DNA from: an uncultured Oscillospiraceae bacterium
Lineage (GTDB): Bacteria > Bacillota > Clostridia > Oscillospirales > Ruminococcaceae
DNA: 64,000 bases
Direction: 5' to 3'
Assembly (NCBI GenBank): GCA_934481355.1
Contig: CAKSPH010000004.1
Coordinates: 44,815-108,814, forward strand
In this document: positions 42,671-51,014 of the stretch, piece by piece
Numbering within the stretch: the stretch's first letter is position 1
Layout: every line of letters starts with the position of its first letter
The notes under the pieces: model-generated
Told to the model about the DNA's origin: nothing
Databases searched by the model: none
The model's input: the letters and a program-made list of their open reading frames with translations, nothing else
Position numbers and translations under genes: made by a program

Positions 42671-43144
42671 ATGATAAGAACAGGCACAGGCTATGACGTT
42701 CACCGTCTGGTCCCGGAAAGAAAACTGATTCTATGCGGAGTTGAGGTTCCCTCGGAGCTCGGGCTTCTTGGGCATTCCGACGCGGACGTTGCAGTCCATG
42801 CGCTGATGGACGCGATACTCGGGGCGCTGGCGCTCGGAGATATAGGAAAGCTCTTCCCGGACAGCGACCCACAGTACAAGGGCGCCGACAGCATGAAACT
42901 GCTGGCTCACGTCATCTTCCTGATGGAAGAGCGCAAATTCGCCCTCGGGAACCTCGACATCACGATAATCGCGGAGCGACCGAAACTCGCAAAGCATATC
43001 CCCGCCATGCGCGAAAGCCTTGCGTCGGCATTCAGCTGCGATATTTCGCAGGTCAGCGTAAAGGCCACCACCGAGGAGGGACTCGGGCTCGCGGGAAACG
43101 GAATAGGCGCTCAGGCGGCTGTGCTGCTGGTTTCCGCAGAATGA
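42671..43144 (+). CDS. ispF: 2-C-methyl-D-erythritol 2,4-cyclodiphosphate synthase
   Basis: Cyclises CDP-methylerythritol 2-phosphate in the non-mevalonate isoprenoid pathway. The 157-residue product has the metal ligands in GTGYDVHRL and [29 protein letters not shown], and the late [19 protein letters not shown]. Length is normal. It begins a two-gene unit with an RluA-type synthase starting 18 bases after its stop. Confidence 0.97.
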   Translation: MIRTGTGYDVHRLVPERKLILCGVEVPSELGLLGHSDADVAVHALMDAILGALALGDIGKLFPDSDPQYKGADSMKLLAHVIFLMEERKFALGNLDITIIAERPKLAKHIPAMRESLASAFSCDISQVSVKATTEEGLGLAGNGIGAQAAVLLVSAE

Positions 43145-43162
43145 TTCACGAAAGGCAGACAA

Positions 43163-44140
43163 ATGACCGAGATAACCGTATCTAAAAATGACGCCGGACA
43201 GCGCGCCGACCGATTCCTTACAAAAGCGTACCCGAACCTGTCGCTCCCGCTGATATGCAAGCTCATGAGGAAAAAGCGCATAAAGCTTAACGGAGCCCGC
43301 ACCGAGCCGAACGCGAAGCTCTGCGAGGGGGACGTGTTCCGGTTCTACCTCAGCGACGAACTTCTCGACACCGGCGGCAGGACAAAGGCGGCGGATTTCC
43401 GCAGCGTACCGCCGGAGCTCAGCATTATATATGAGGACGAAAACATCCTGCTGTGCGACAAGCCGGTAGGAATGGTCGTCCACGAGGATAACGACAACAC
43501 CTCCGACACGCTGATAAACCGAATCAAATGCTACCTCTGGAATAACGGAGAGTACGACCCGGAAAACGAGCAGAGCTTCGTACCGGCGCTGTGCAACCGC
43601 ATCGACCGCAACACCGGTGGGATCGTCATCGCCGCCAAAAACGCGGAATCCCTGCGGGTGCTCAACCAGAAGATACGCGACCGCGAGCTTGTGAAGCTGT
43701 ACCTCTGCCTTGTTCAGGGCGCTCTGCCGAAAAAGCAGGACACCATGACGGCTTATCTTGAGAAGCTCCCGGATGAAAACCGCGTTATCGTCTCCGACCG
43801 GAAAACCCCGTCAAACCGCACCATAATGACGAAATACCGCGTTCTGGAGGAATCCTGCGGGCAGACCCTTTTAGAAGTAGACCTTCTCACCGGGCGCACC
43901 CATCAGATTCGCGCGCATTTCGCGCACATAGGTCACCCGCTGCTCGGGGACGGAAAATACGGGAACAATAAAATCAATAAGGAAGCCGGATTCGACGGGC
44001 AGGCGCTGTATTCCTACAAGCTGACCTTTGAATTCACGACCCCGTCGGGCTGCCTGGAGTACCTCAACCACCGGGATTTTTCGGTGAGATCGCCGGAAAA
44101 TATATGGTTCGTGAAGAAATTTCATGAGCATTTAAAATAG
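43163..44140 (+). CDS. RluA-family pseudouridine synthase with S4 domain
   Basis: A 325-residue enzyme converting uridine to pseudouridine in rRNA. An S4 RNA-binding domain (about 1-65: GQRADRFLTKAYPNLSLPL, MRKKRIKLNGAR) precedes the catalytic domain with IIYEDENILLCDKPVGMVVH. The catalytic Asp is in LCNRIDRNTGGIVIAA (the family consensus is HRLDxxTSG), and LLTGRTHQIRAHFAHIGHPL follows. The motif variant NRIDRNTGG is typical of clostridial RluC/D paralogues. The exact target position cannot be assigned. Confidence 0.93.
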   Translation: MTEITVSKNDAGQRADRFLTKAYPNLSLPLICKLMRKKRIKLNGARTEPNAKLCEGDVFRFYLSDELLDTGGRTKAADFRSVPPELSIIYEDENILLCDKPVGMVVHEDNDNTSDTLINRIKCYLWNNGEYDPENEQSFVPALCNRIDRNTGGIVIAAKNAESLRVLNQKIRDRELVKLYLCLVQGALPKKQDTMTAYLEKLPDENRVIVSDRKTPSNRTIMTKYRVLEESCGQTLLEVDLLTGRTHQIRAHFAHIGHPLLGDGKYGNNKINKEAGFDGQALYSYKLTFEFTTPSGCLEYLNHRDFSVRSPENIWFVKKFHEHLK

Positions 44141-44214
44141 TTTAGTTAGGCAAAATGCACAAAAAAGCTTCGCGAATTTTTAAAAAATCCTGTCATTAAT
44201 TTTCCGCAAACATC

Positions 44215-44243
44215 TTGATAAAATCCTGGATTTTTTGTATAAT
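44215..44243 (+). promoter_or_regulatory. Promoter for gap
   Basis: TTGATA (44215-44220), 17-base spacer, TATAAT (44238-44243), about 80 bases ahead of the start. Confidence 0.8.
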
Positions 44244-44325
44244 GAATATGTAATGATATGCACTTGTGGTGTATCATAGATGCTTCGGTCACGGAGCAAA
44301 TAAAATTCTCAGGAGGAATATTCCA

Positions 44326-45366
44326 ATGGCAGATGTTAAAGTTGCAATTAACGGCTTCGGCCGTATCGGACGCCTTGCGTTCAGACAGATGTTCGGTGCT
44401 AAGGGCTACGATGTAGTAGCTATCAACGACCTGACCAAGCCCTCTATGCTTGCTCAGCTCCTCAAGTACGATACCGCTCAGGGCGGCTACTGCGGCAAGA
44501 TCGGTGAGAATCTTCACACCGTTACCGCTGACGATGAGAAGGGCACCATCACTGTTGACGGCAAGACCCTGACCATCTACGCTGAGAAGGACGCTAAGGA
44601 TCTTCCTTGGGGCAAGATCGGCGTTGACGTTGTTCTCGAGTGCACTGGTTTCTACTGCTCCAAGGAGAAGTCCCAGGCTCACATCGACGCAGGCGCTAAG
44701 AAGGTTGTTATCTCTGCTCCCGCAGGCAGCGACCTCAAGACCATCGTTTACTCCGTAAACGAGAAGACCCTGACTGCTGACGATGCTATCATCTCTGCTG
44801 CATCCTGCACAACAAACTGCCTCGCTCCTATGGCTAAGGCTCTTAACGATTATGCTCCTATCCAGTCCGGTATCATGAGCACTATCCACGCTTACACCGG
44901 CGACCAGATGATCCTCGATGGTCCTCACAGAAAGGGCGACCTGAGAAGAGCAAGAGCTGGCGCAGCTAACATCGTTCCGAACTCCACAGGTGCTGCTAAG
45001 GCTATCGGCCTTGTTATCCCTGAGCTGAACGGCAAGCTGATCGGTTCTGCACAGCGTGTTCCTGTTCCCACAGGTTCCACCACTATCCTCACCGCAGTTG
45101 TTAAGAAGGCTGACGTTACCAAGGAAGGCATCAACGCTGCTATGAAGGCTGCTGCTTCCGAGTCCTTCGGCTACAACGAGGATCAGATCGTTTCTTCCGA
45201 TGTTATCGGCATGAGATTCGGTTCTCTCTTCGACGCTACACAGACAATGGTAGCTAAGATCGCTGACGACCTCTATGAGGTACAGGTTGTTTCCTGGTAC
45301 GACAACGAGAACTCCTACACATCTCAGATGGTAAGAACGATCAAGTACTTCGCAGAGCTCAAGTAA
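44326..45366 (+). CDS. gap: Glyceraldehyde-3-phosphate dehydrogenase, type I
   Basis: Glycolytic NAD-dependent enzyme with 346 residues. NAD motif [17 protein letters not shown], catalytic Cys in [17 protein letters not shown], catalytic His in [30 protein letters not shown] and the terminal [15 protein letters not shown] are present. The frame extends upstream to 44266, but the ATG at 44326 has CAGGAGGAATATT ahead and the standard N-terminus. Codon use is visibly restricted, as expected for a highly expressed gene. Confidence 0.98.
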   Translation: MADVKVAINGFGRIGRLAFRQMFGAKGYDVVAINDLTKPSMLAQLLKYDTAQGGYCGKIGENLHTVTADDEKGTITVDGKTLTIYAEKDAKDLPWGKIGVDVVLECTGFYCSKEKSQAHIDAGAKKVVISAPAGSDLKTIVYSVNEKTLTADDAIISAASCTTNCLAPMAKALNDYAPIQSGIMSTIHAYTGDQMILDGPHRKGDLRRARAGAANIVPNSTGAAKAIGLVIPELNGKLIGSAQRVPVPTGSTTILTAVVKKADVTKEGINAAMKAAASESFGYNEDQIVSSDVIGMRFGSLFDATQTMVAKIADDLYEVQVVSWYDNENSYTSQMVRTIKYFAELK

Positions 45367-45387
45367 TTGTAACTCACAAAGTACAGA

Positions 45388-45414
45388 ATGCCCCCGGTTT
45401 TCGGGGGCATTTTT
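45388..45414 (+). terminator. Terminator after gap
   Basis: ATGCCCCCG-gttt-t-CGGGGGCAT followed by TTTTATAT. Confidence 0.9.
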
Positions 45415-45436
45415 ATATATGAAAGAAAGAGATACT

Positions 45437-45694
45437 ATGTGCAATAGCTGCAAGCAGCTCCACTTCTATGACAGATTCCGGTCGGCGCTGCAATATTCCC
45501 ATGAGATAAGCAAGATACGCGGTCTGGTGAGCCTTGGAGACATGACGGTGCTTTCCGCCACCGCTCCGCTGGAGCAGATGACCGGCGAGCCGCGCGGGTA
45601 CTACCGTCATGAGGTTCAGTGCGCCCTCTGCGGTCAGAGATTCGTGATATGGATAGACACATCAGACGGCAGCGGAGGGCTGAAAGCGCTGTGA
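45437..45694 (+). CDS. Small putative zinc-binding protein of unknown function
   Basis: An 85-residue protein not assigned to a family. It has CNSC at residues 2-5 and CALC near residue 65, a spacing compatible with a single zinc site, and ends in an acidic/Gly tail. The frame also has an ATG at 45419, but the one at 45437 is preceded by AAAGAAAGAGA. It lies between the gap terminator and the AraC regulator gene, which starts 43 bases later, so the two may be cotranscribed. Confidence 0.6.
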   Translation: MCNSCKQLHFYDRFRSALQYSHEISKIRGLVSLGDMTVLSATAPLEQMTGEPRGYYRHEVQCALCGQRFVIWIDTSDGSGGLKAL

Positions 45695-45737
45695 AGCTTC
45701 AGCAGCCTACCCGCAAAATCCGAAAACTGGAGGTACT

Positions 45738-46553
45738 ATGATATTCTGTTCTGAACAGCTCCCGCGGCTGAGATTCTACAACGGCGGGAACCTCACAAGC
45801 TGCGGGGGATTCGTCCACCAGCGCCGCACGATGGAGTGCTGTGTGCTGATATATGTGCTCTCCGGCTGTCTGAATATCTCCGTTGGATGCAGTGAGCACA
45901 CCGTGCAGGGCGGCGAATGGCTACTGATGAGACCCGGCGTGGAGCACTCCGGGACCACTCCGTCTGACGGCGAGCTTTCCTACCTGTGGGCGCATTTTTC
46001 GGCTGACTCTCCCCTTGCAGAAGCGGAAGAGCCTCCTGAGGACTTCGCGCTGATTTTGCAGGAGCACGGCACCGCCGCCTCCCAGCGGGTCAGCCTGCTT
46101 TTCCGGCAGCTTGTGGACTGCTCCCGCCGGGAGATGTACACTCCCCGCATGGCGGAGTGCGCGCTTGAAATGCTGCTCACCGAAATGACGCAGGAATACC
46201 TCGACGCTCAGCGTGGACACAGTTCCCTGCCGCCGCTCATCGCCGACATAAACGAGTGGATACTCGTGAACTGCCACCGTCAGCTCTCGGTGAAAATTAT
46301 AGCCGAGGAATTCCACTACAACCCGGAATACCTTTCCGCGCTGTACAAAAAAGAAACCGGGCAGACGCTCACGGCAAGCGTGAACAGAGCCCGGATCGAT
46401 ATTTCGAAAAAACTGCTGTCAGACAGCAGCGTGAGCATAAAGGAAGCCGCATTCTCCTGCGGTTTCACGGACGAAAAGTACTATATGCGCATTTTCCGCC
46501 GCACAGAGGGAATGACCCCCATGCAGTACCGCGCCGCGCTGGGGGTCAGATAA
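45738..46553 (+). CDS. AraC-family transcriptional regulator
   Basis: A 271-residue regulator. The N-terminal cupin-like sensor (about 1-120) includes LIYVLSGCLNISVG and GEWLLMRPGVEHSG. The C-terminal DNA-binding domain has two helix-turn-helices (about 175-268: LSVKIIAEEFHYNPEYLSALYKKE split over the turn, and SIKEAAFSCGFTDEKYYMRIF). AraC proteins of this layout control sugar-utilisation genes. The convergent GH127-GH3 operon next door, whose last stop codon is one base away, is the natural candidate target. Start: ATG with TGGAGGTACT. Confidence 0.92.
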   Translation: MIFCSEQLPRLRFYNGGNLTSCGGFVHQRRTMECCVLIYVLSGCLNISVGCSEHTVQGGEWLLMRPGVEHSGTTPSDGELSYLWAHFSADSPLAEAEEPPEDFALILQEHGTAASQRVSLLFRQLVDCSRREMYTPRMAECALEMLLTEMTQEYLDAQRGHSSLPPLIADINEWILVNCHRQLSVKIIAEEFHYNPEYLSALYKKETGQTLTASVNRARIDISKKLLSDSSVSIKEAAFSCGFTDEKYYMRIFRRTEGMTPMQYRAALGVR

Positions 46554-46554
46554 A

Positions 46555-48360
46555 TCACTTCTTGGTAAAGTATACAGTATATTCCTCGTCAGTTATCTCA
46601 TAAAGCGGGCGGAACATCACGGACTGCGGCTGATTGCGGGTGCGCCAGCTGTTCTGTCTCCACGGGAATGTGCCGTAGGTGTGCTCAAGCTGCGGCATGA
46701 ACTGCTCCTCCAGCTTGTCTGCGCCAGTGATCCCGCAGTCGCTGCCGGTAAGACCAGCCAGCACGATGGGGCCGTCAACAATGGACATCAGCTCAGGCAT
46801 ATCCGGGAGAGTTTCCGCCCGGAGCTTCGACGGGAAGAATATCTGAACCGTGCTGTCGCTCCAGTCCGCTGTGATATCTATGTAGCCGTCCTTTACAGGG
46901 GCGGTTATTTTTTCGCCGTTGACCTCGACCTCGGGAGCTCCGTTCGTCCATGCGGGTACGCGGAAGGAGAGCGTGAATCCGGCGGGCTTATCGCACTTAA
47001 CGCTGAATTTCAGCAGCCAGCGGGACATCTGACCGTCGTCCTTTTCATCAAAGAACGCCTGGTCGTTGTAGTACTTCATTCCTGTGGCCTGCTCGATTAC
47101 GACGTCTGCGCCGCCCATCTCCGTGCGGAAGCCGGAGGGGATATACTGGGAAATAACCACGCGGTTCTCTCCGGTGTAGTAGATGAGCTCCGGGTATAGT
47201 GTCTGCGCCTGAACCATCGTTCCGTGGCAGCACCAGAAATCGCGGCGCTTGGTTCCCCACTTCTTGCGGCTTCCGGCAGCCAGCGGCAGGAAGTATGTGG
47301 GCATTCCGGTCTGGGAGTTCTGCTGTGCAAGGAATCCGTTGTAGAGACAGCGCTCGATGTAGTCCGCATACTGCGCCTCGCCGGTGTACTTGAACAGGTA
47401 GGAAGCGGTGCGCACCATGTTGTATACCGTGCAGAATTCCTGATCGTTGCTGCCAAGGAAATGCCCCTGTAAATGCGGAGGTATCCAGAACTCGCCGGCA
47501 TTCTGACCGCCGGTGCTGAACATTCCGCGCTCGGTGACCGCGCACTTCCAGAACAGCTTGATCACCTCCAGCCAGTCCTTGTCGCCGGTGACTTCGTACA
47601 TCTTTGCAGCGCCATGGGTGAACGGGATGCTTGCATTCGCGTGGCAGTTGGTCAGGCTGTCCTTTCCCTCGCGCAGCTTGCGGAACAGCCCTGCGTCAGC
47701 GTAGCGCTTCGCAAGGGTGAGGTACTTCTCGTCCCCGGTGAGCTGATAGAGTTCAGCCCAGACCTCCAGCATTCCGGCTTCCTCGCCGCTGTAAACCGCG
47801 TGGGGGTTAAGCTCCGCAGCCTTTTCAGTCCAGCGGATATACCAGTCGGAGAGGTGCGCGAGGATATCCAGCGCCTGAGTGTTTCCGGCGTACACATATG
47901 CGTCGGTAAGTCCCATGATGGTCTTGTGCATAACATACTGCGGAGACCAGATATACTGGTTCTTGATGAGCCTTGTGAAGTACTTCTCCGGGATGGAGCC
48001 TGCCCACTCGCCGCCGTTGAGTTCCTGACAGCGTGCAAGCTCGCTGATTATCTTGTCCAGCTTCACTTTCAGCTCCGCGTCGTTTTCTGCCGCGACGAGC
48101 TTCGCAGCCGCGCTCAGCCAGTGCCCGAGGAAGTGCCCGCGGAGCTGGCAGGTAGGAGCTTCCCAGCCCCAGTGGAGATTAGCGGTCTCGGGGTTATCCA
48201 CCACCTGAAGCCCCAGGAGGATAATTCCCGCCTCAAGGCAGAAATTCTGGAGCAGGCAGGAGCTGTCAAGCTCCATCAGGTAGCTGCGGTTTACGTCCAT
48301 TCTCTCACGGAATACGCCGGGGAGTATTTTTACAGAGCCTGTTTCAGCGGGTTTAAACAT
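46555..48360 (-). CDS. GH127-family glycoside hydrolase (beta-L-arabinofuranosidase type)
   Basis: A 601-residue (alpha/alpha)6-barrel enzyme of the former DUF1680 group, releasing beta-L-arabinofuranose. The zinc and nucleophile set of the characterised HypBA1 is recognisable: Glu and Cys in EFCTVYNM, and the adjacent cysteines in RRDFWCCHGTMVQ, the second pair providing the nucleophile Cys. Other landmarks are WGWEAPTCQLRGHFLGHWL and HANASIPFTHGAAKMYEVT. There is no signal peptide, so it acts on imported oligosaccharides. It follows the GH3 gene by 14 bases in one operon. Confidence 0.9.
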   Translation of the reverse strand: MFKPAETGSVKILPGVFRERMDVNRSYLMELDSSCLLQNFCLEAGIILLGLQVVDNPETANLHWGWEAPTCQLRGHFLGHWLSAAAKLVAAENDAELKVKLDKIISELARCQELNGGEWAGSIPEKYFTRLIKNQYIWSPQYVMHKTIMGLTDAYVYAGNTQALDILAHLSDWYIRWTEKAAELNPHAVYSGEEAGMLEVWAELYQLTGDEKYLTLAKRYADAGLFRKLREGKDSLTNCHANASIPFTHGAAKMYEVTGDKDWLEVIKLFWKCAVTERGMFSTGGQNAGEFWIPPHLQGHFLGSNDQEFCTVYNMVRTASYLFKYTGEAQYADYIERCLYNGFLAQQNSQTGMPTYFLPLAAGSRKKWGTKRRDFWCCHGTMVQAQTLYPELIYYTGENRVVISQYIPSGFRTEMGGADVVIEQATGMKYYNDQAFFDEKDDGQMSRWLLKFSVKCDKPAGFTLSFRVPAWTNGAPEVEVNGEKITAPVKDGYIDITADWSDSTVQIFFPSKLRAETLPDMPELMSIVDGPIVLAGLTGSDCGITGADKLEEQFMPQLEHTYGTFPWRQNSWRTRNQPQSVMFRPLYEITDEEYTVYFTKK

Positions 48361-48374
48361 AGTATTTTCTCCTG

Positions 48375-50420
48375 TCAGATCATAATTTCACGGCGAAGCT
48401 CTGCGCCTGCGCCGTCAGATATTCTTATTCCGAATCTGGCGCCGCATACCTTTCGCGTGCCGTCCGCGAGGACGGTCTCAAACGCGGAGCGCGGCAGCGG
48501 GATCTCCACGCGCTTTTCCTCGCGCGGCCGGAGGCTTACCCGGGCGAAGCCGCACAGCGAGCCGTTCGGAACGTCCTCTTCAGAGAAGCCGCGCACATAG
48601 ACCTGAATAACGTCCTCGGCGGGGATATCGCTGAGATTCGCTATCGTGACCTCCGCCCTTTCAGCGGTAACGTCAGCCTGAGTAAATCTGAATCGTGCGT
48701 AGCTCAGCCCTCTGCCAAAGGGATAGAGCACGTTTTCCGGGGCGCAGTAGCGGTAGGTCCTGCCTTTCATGCTGTAATCCCGGATATCCGGAAGCAGGTC
48801 TGCGGTCATGTAGAATGTGACCGGGAGCTTTCCGCTGGGGGAAACGTCCCCGAAAAGCAGCTTCGCAAGCGCCCTGCCGCCAAGCTGACCCGGGTACCAC
48901 ATATCCAGAAGCGCGCTGCACTTCACCTCAGCGTTGACCGAGCTTCCAGCCGCAAGCACGATCACAAGCGGCTTCCCGAGGGCGGAGAGCTTCTCCAGAA
49001 GAATGCGCTGGCTTTCCGGCAGGCGGAGGTCGGGCTTGTCGCCTGAGCTGAACTCGTTTCCGGTGTCGCCCTCTTCACCCTCCAGGGTCGCGTCAAGTCC
49101 CACGCAGGCGATGACCACATCGGCTGCCTCCGCCATCGCGACAGCCTCGGAATACAGGTCGCCGGGCTGCGCCAGCCCCTGACATCTGTCCTTGTAGAGA
49201 TGACAGCCCTGGGAATATAATACACGCCCGCCGAAGCGCCCGCGTATTCCCTCAAGGAACGTAACATACTCGTCTGCGGTGCCGTTGTAGTTCCCCGTGA
49301 GAGCCTCGCGGCTGTCCGCGTTCGGCCCTATGACCGCGATAGTGCCGGTCTTGTCCGAAAGCGGGAGTGTCCCGTCGTTCTCAAGCAAAACCGCAGAGCG
49401 CAGAGCGCACTCCAGCGATACTGCCTTGTTTTCCTCAGTGGAAACGCGTGTTATGGGAATATCGTCATATTCCGTCCGGTCAAGCTGACCAAGCCTTATC
49501 CTTGTGCGGAGCACATGGACGCAGGCGCGGCGGATATCCTCCCCTGTTATCAGCCCCTTTTCAAGAGCCGCCAGAATGTGGAGGTATGTGTTTCCGCAAT
49601 TCATGTCGCATCCGGCTTTCAGCGCCATTGCCGCAGATTCCGGGGCGGTGGCGGTTATGCAGTGGGTCGTGTGGAAATCCCGGATAGCCCAGCAATCCGA
49701 GGTGAAATACCCGTCGAATCCCCACTCCCGGAGCTTTCCCATGAGGAAAGGGCTTGCGCAGGCAGGTTCTCCATTCACGAGGTTATAGGCTCCCATCACG
49801 CTTTCAACGTGTGCTTCCTCCACCAGCGCGCGGAATGCCGGGAGGTAGGTCTCCTCCAGATCCTTCGGGCTGACCTTTGCGTCAAAGGAATGGCGCTCAG
49901 CCTCCGGGCCGCTGTGCACGGCGAAATGCTTCGCGCAGGCGGCGGTTTTCAGGTAATTCCCCCCGCCCTGAAGCCCCCGGACGTACTCCTTGCCAAGCTC
50001 TGAGGTGAGGTACGGGTCCTCGCCGTAGGTTTCGTGTCCCCTGCCCCAGCGCGGGTCGCGGAATATGTTCACGTTCGGCGCCCACAGCGTGAGCCCCTTG
50101 TAGATGTCGTAGTCTCCGTGGGCGGAAGCCGCGTTGTACTTTGCCCGGGCTTCGTCGGCGGTTATCTCACCGCAGCGGCGGAGGAGTCCCCGGTCGAACA
50201 TCGCCGCAAGCCCTATCGCCTGCGGGAACATTGTTGCGGTGCCGGCGCGTGCGACTCCGTGGAGCCCCTCGTTCCACCAGTTGTATGCCGGCAGACCTGC
50301 CTTGGGTATGGCTGGTGCGTCGTATTTGAGCTGCTCCGCCTGCTCCCTCACAGAGAGGGAATCCGCAAGAGCCTCGGCGCGTTCCTGCGGAGAAAGCTCG
50401 GTATTGTTCCATTCATTCAT
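48375..50420 (-). CDS. GH3-family glycoside hydrolase (beta-xylosidase/beta-glucosidase type)
   Basis: A 681-residue cytoplasmic enzyme (no signal peptide). The TIM barrel has AYNWWNEGLHGVARAG, NVNIFRDPRWGRGHETYGED, KHFAVHSG and the nucleophile Asp in GYFTSDCWAIRDF. The second domain carries the likely acid/base region LDATLEGEEGDTGNEFS, and an FnIII-like end (about 580-680) includes EDVIQVYVRGF. The WNEGLHGVAR opening is characteristic of xylosidase/arabinofuranosidase members of GH3. It is transcribed with GH127 from the promoter at 50549-50577. With the CE2-type esterase this points to breakdown of decorated xylan or arabinan fragments. Confidence 0.92.
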   Translation of the reverse strand: MNEWNNTELSPQERAEALADSLSVREQAEQLKYDAPAIPKAGLPAYNWWNEGLHGVARAGTATMFPQAIGLAAMFDRGLLRRCGEITADEARAKYNAASAHGDYDIYKGLTLWAPNVNIFRDPRWGRGHETYGEDPYLTSELGKEYVRGLQGGGNYLKTAACAKHFAVHSGPEAERHSFDAKVSPKDLEETYLPAFRALVEEAHVESVMGAYNLVNGEPACASPFLMGKLREWGFDGYFTSDCWAIRDFHTTHCITATAPESAAMALKAGCDMNCGNTYLHILAALEKGLITGEDIRRACVHVLRTRIRLGQLDRTEYDDIPITRVSTEENKAVSLECALRSAVLLENDGTLPLSDKTGTIAVIGPNADSREALTGNYNGTADEYVTFLEGIRGRFGGRVLYSQGCHLYKDRCQGLAQPGDLYSEAVAMAEAADVVIACVGLDATLEGEEGDTGNEFSSGDKPDLRLPESQRILLEKLSALGKPLVIVLAAGSSVNAEVKCSALLDMWYPGQLGGRALAKLLFGDVSPSGKLPVTFYMTADLLPDIRDYSMKGRTYRYCAPENVLYPFGRGLSYARFRFTQADVTAERAEVTIANLSDIPAEDVIQVYVRGFSEEDVPNGSLCGFARVSLRPREEKRVEIPLPRSAFETVLADGTRKVCGARFGIRISDGAGAELRREIMI

Positions 50421-50548
50421 AATGACCTCCTGATGTCAAGTGGATATAATTGCAGATTGCGATTCCATGGAAAGAGGTGTCAGTACAGCGGGGAATGAAG
50501 CCTGTAAGCCAGAGCACACGGCGCTGTGCCTGAATCCCTGATGAGTAT

Positions 50549-50577
50549 ATTGTAGCACATATTCCGCGGTTTGTCAG
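50549..50577 (-). promoter_or_regulatory. Promoter for the GH3-GH127 operon
   Basis: Minus strand CTGACA (50572-50577), 17-base spacer, TACAAT (50549-50554). Confidence 0.7.
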
Positions 50578-50748
50578 TGGACAAAACCACATAATTCATC
50601 CCAAAAAAGCAGAACCGGAATGACCGCTGCATATCACCGGACACCTCCGGGAATAACATTTGGTTCCAATATCAAAAAATCATGATTTTTGCTTGCGTTT
50701 TTTAGATAAATGGTATAAGTTATTTTATGTCAAAGCGTGTGAGTTATA

Positions 50749-50777
50749 TTGACATAACCGTAGCAATATGATATAAT
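50749..50777 (+). promoter_or_regulatory. Promoter for the GGDEF/HD-GYP gene
   Basis: TTGACA (50749-50754), 17-base spacer, TATAAT (50772-50777). The mRNA leader would be about 230 bases long. Confidence 0.85.
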
Positions 50778-50828
50778 TATTATAGGTTAATGCTTTGCAT
50801 ACCAATATTCTGAGGAAATTGTCATTCG

Positions 50829-50868
50829 GTCTGAAACACCAAACGCGTGTTACAGACTTTTGTTTTAT
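50829..50868 (+). terminator. Terminator-like hairpin in the c-di-GMP enzyme leader (possible attenuator)
   Basis: GTCTGaaACAC ... GTGTtaCAGAC followed by TTTTGTTTTA. It lies between the promoter and the gene, about 150 bases before the start codon, so it may attenuate transcription or end a short transcript. Confidence 0.6.
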
Positions 50869-51014
50869 ACGGTAATTCCGCCTTATTATGGATAAGGTGG
50901 GTGAAAACTGGACATAAAGGTCGTAAAATCACAGATATCCGCAGCACGGGAAGTGCTGACACGGCGGCGCAAAAAAGGCGCAGTCTGATCCCAAAACAGA
51001 AGGAGCGACAATAA

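Larger units (their letters stand above)
50421..51014. other. Gene-free divergent region between GH3 and the c-di-GMP enzyme gene
   Basis: 594 bases. The minus side carries the GH3 promoter (50549-50577) and a leader of about 120 bases. The plus side carries a consensus promoter (50749-50777), a terminator-like hairpin 45-75 bases downstream (50829-50868), and a second stem CCTTAT/ATAAGG near 50881-50899. The middle (about 50580-50740) shows nothing definite. Confidence 0.6.

Noticed and set aside
44146..45453. A 435-residue minus-strand frame opposite gap
   Set aside because: Antisense of a highly codon-biased gene with perfect GAPDH motifs; spans the gap promoter and terminator.
47473..48600. 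A 375-residue plus-strand frame across GH127 and the start of GH3
   Set aside because: Antisense to two well-recognised glycosidases and to the gap between them.
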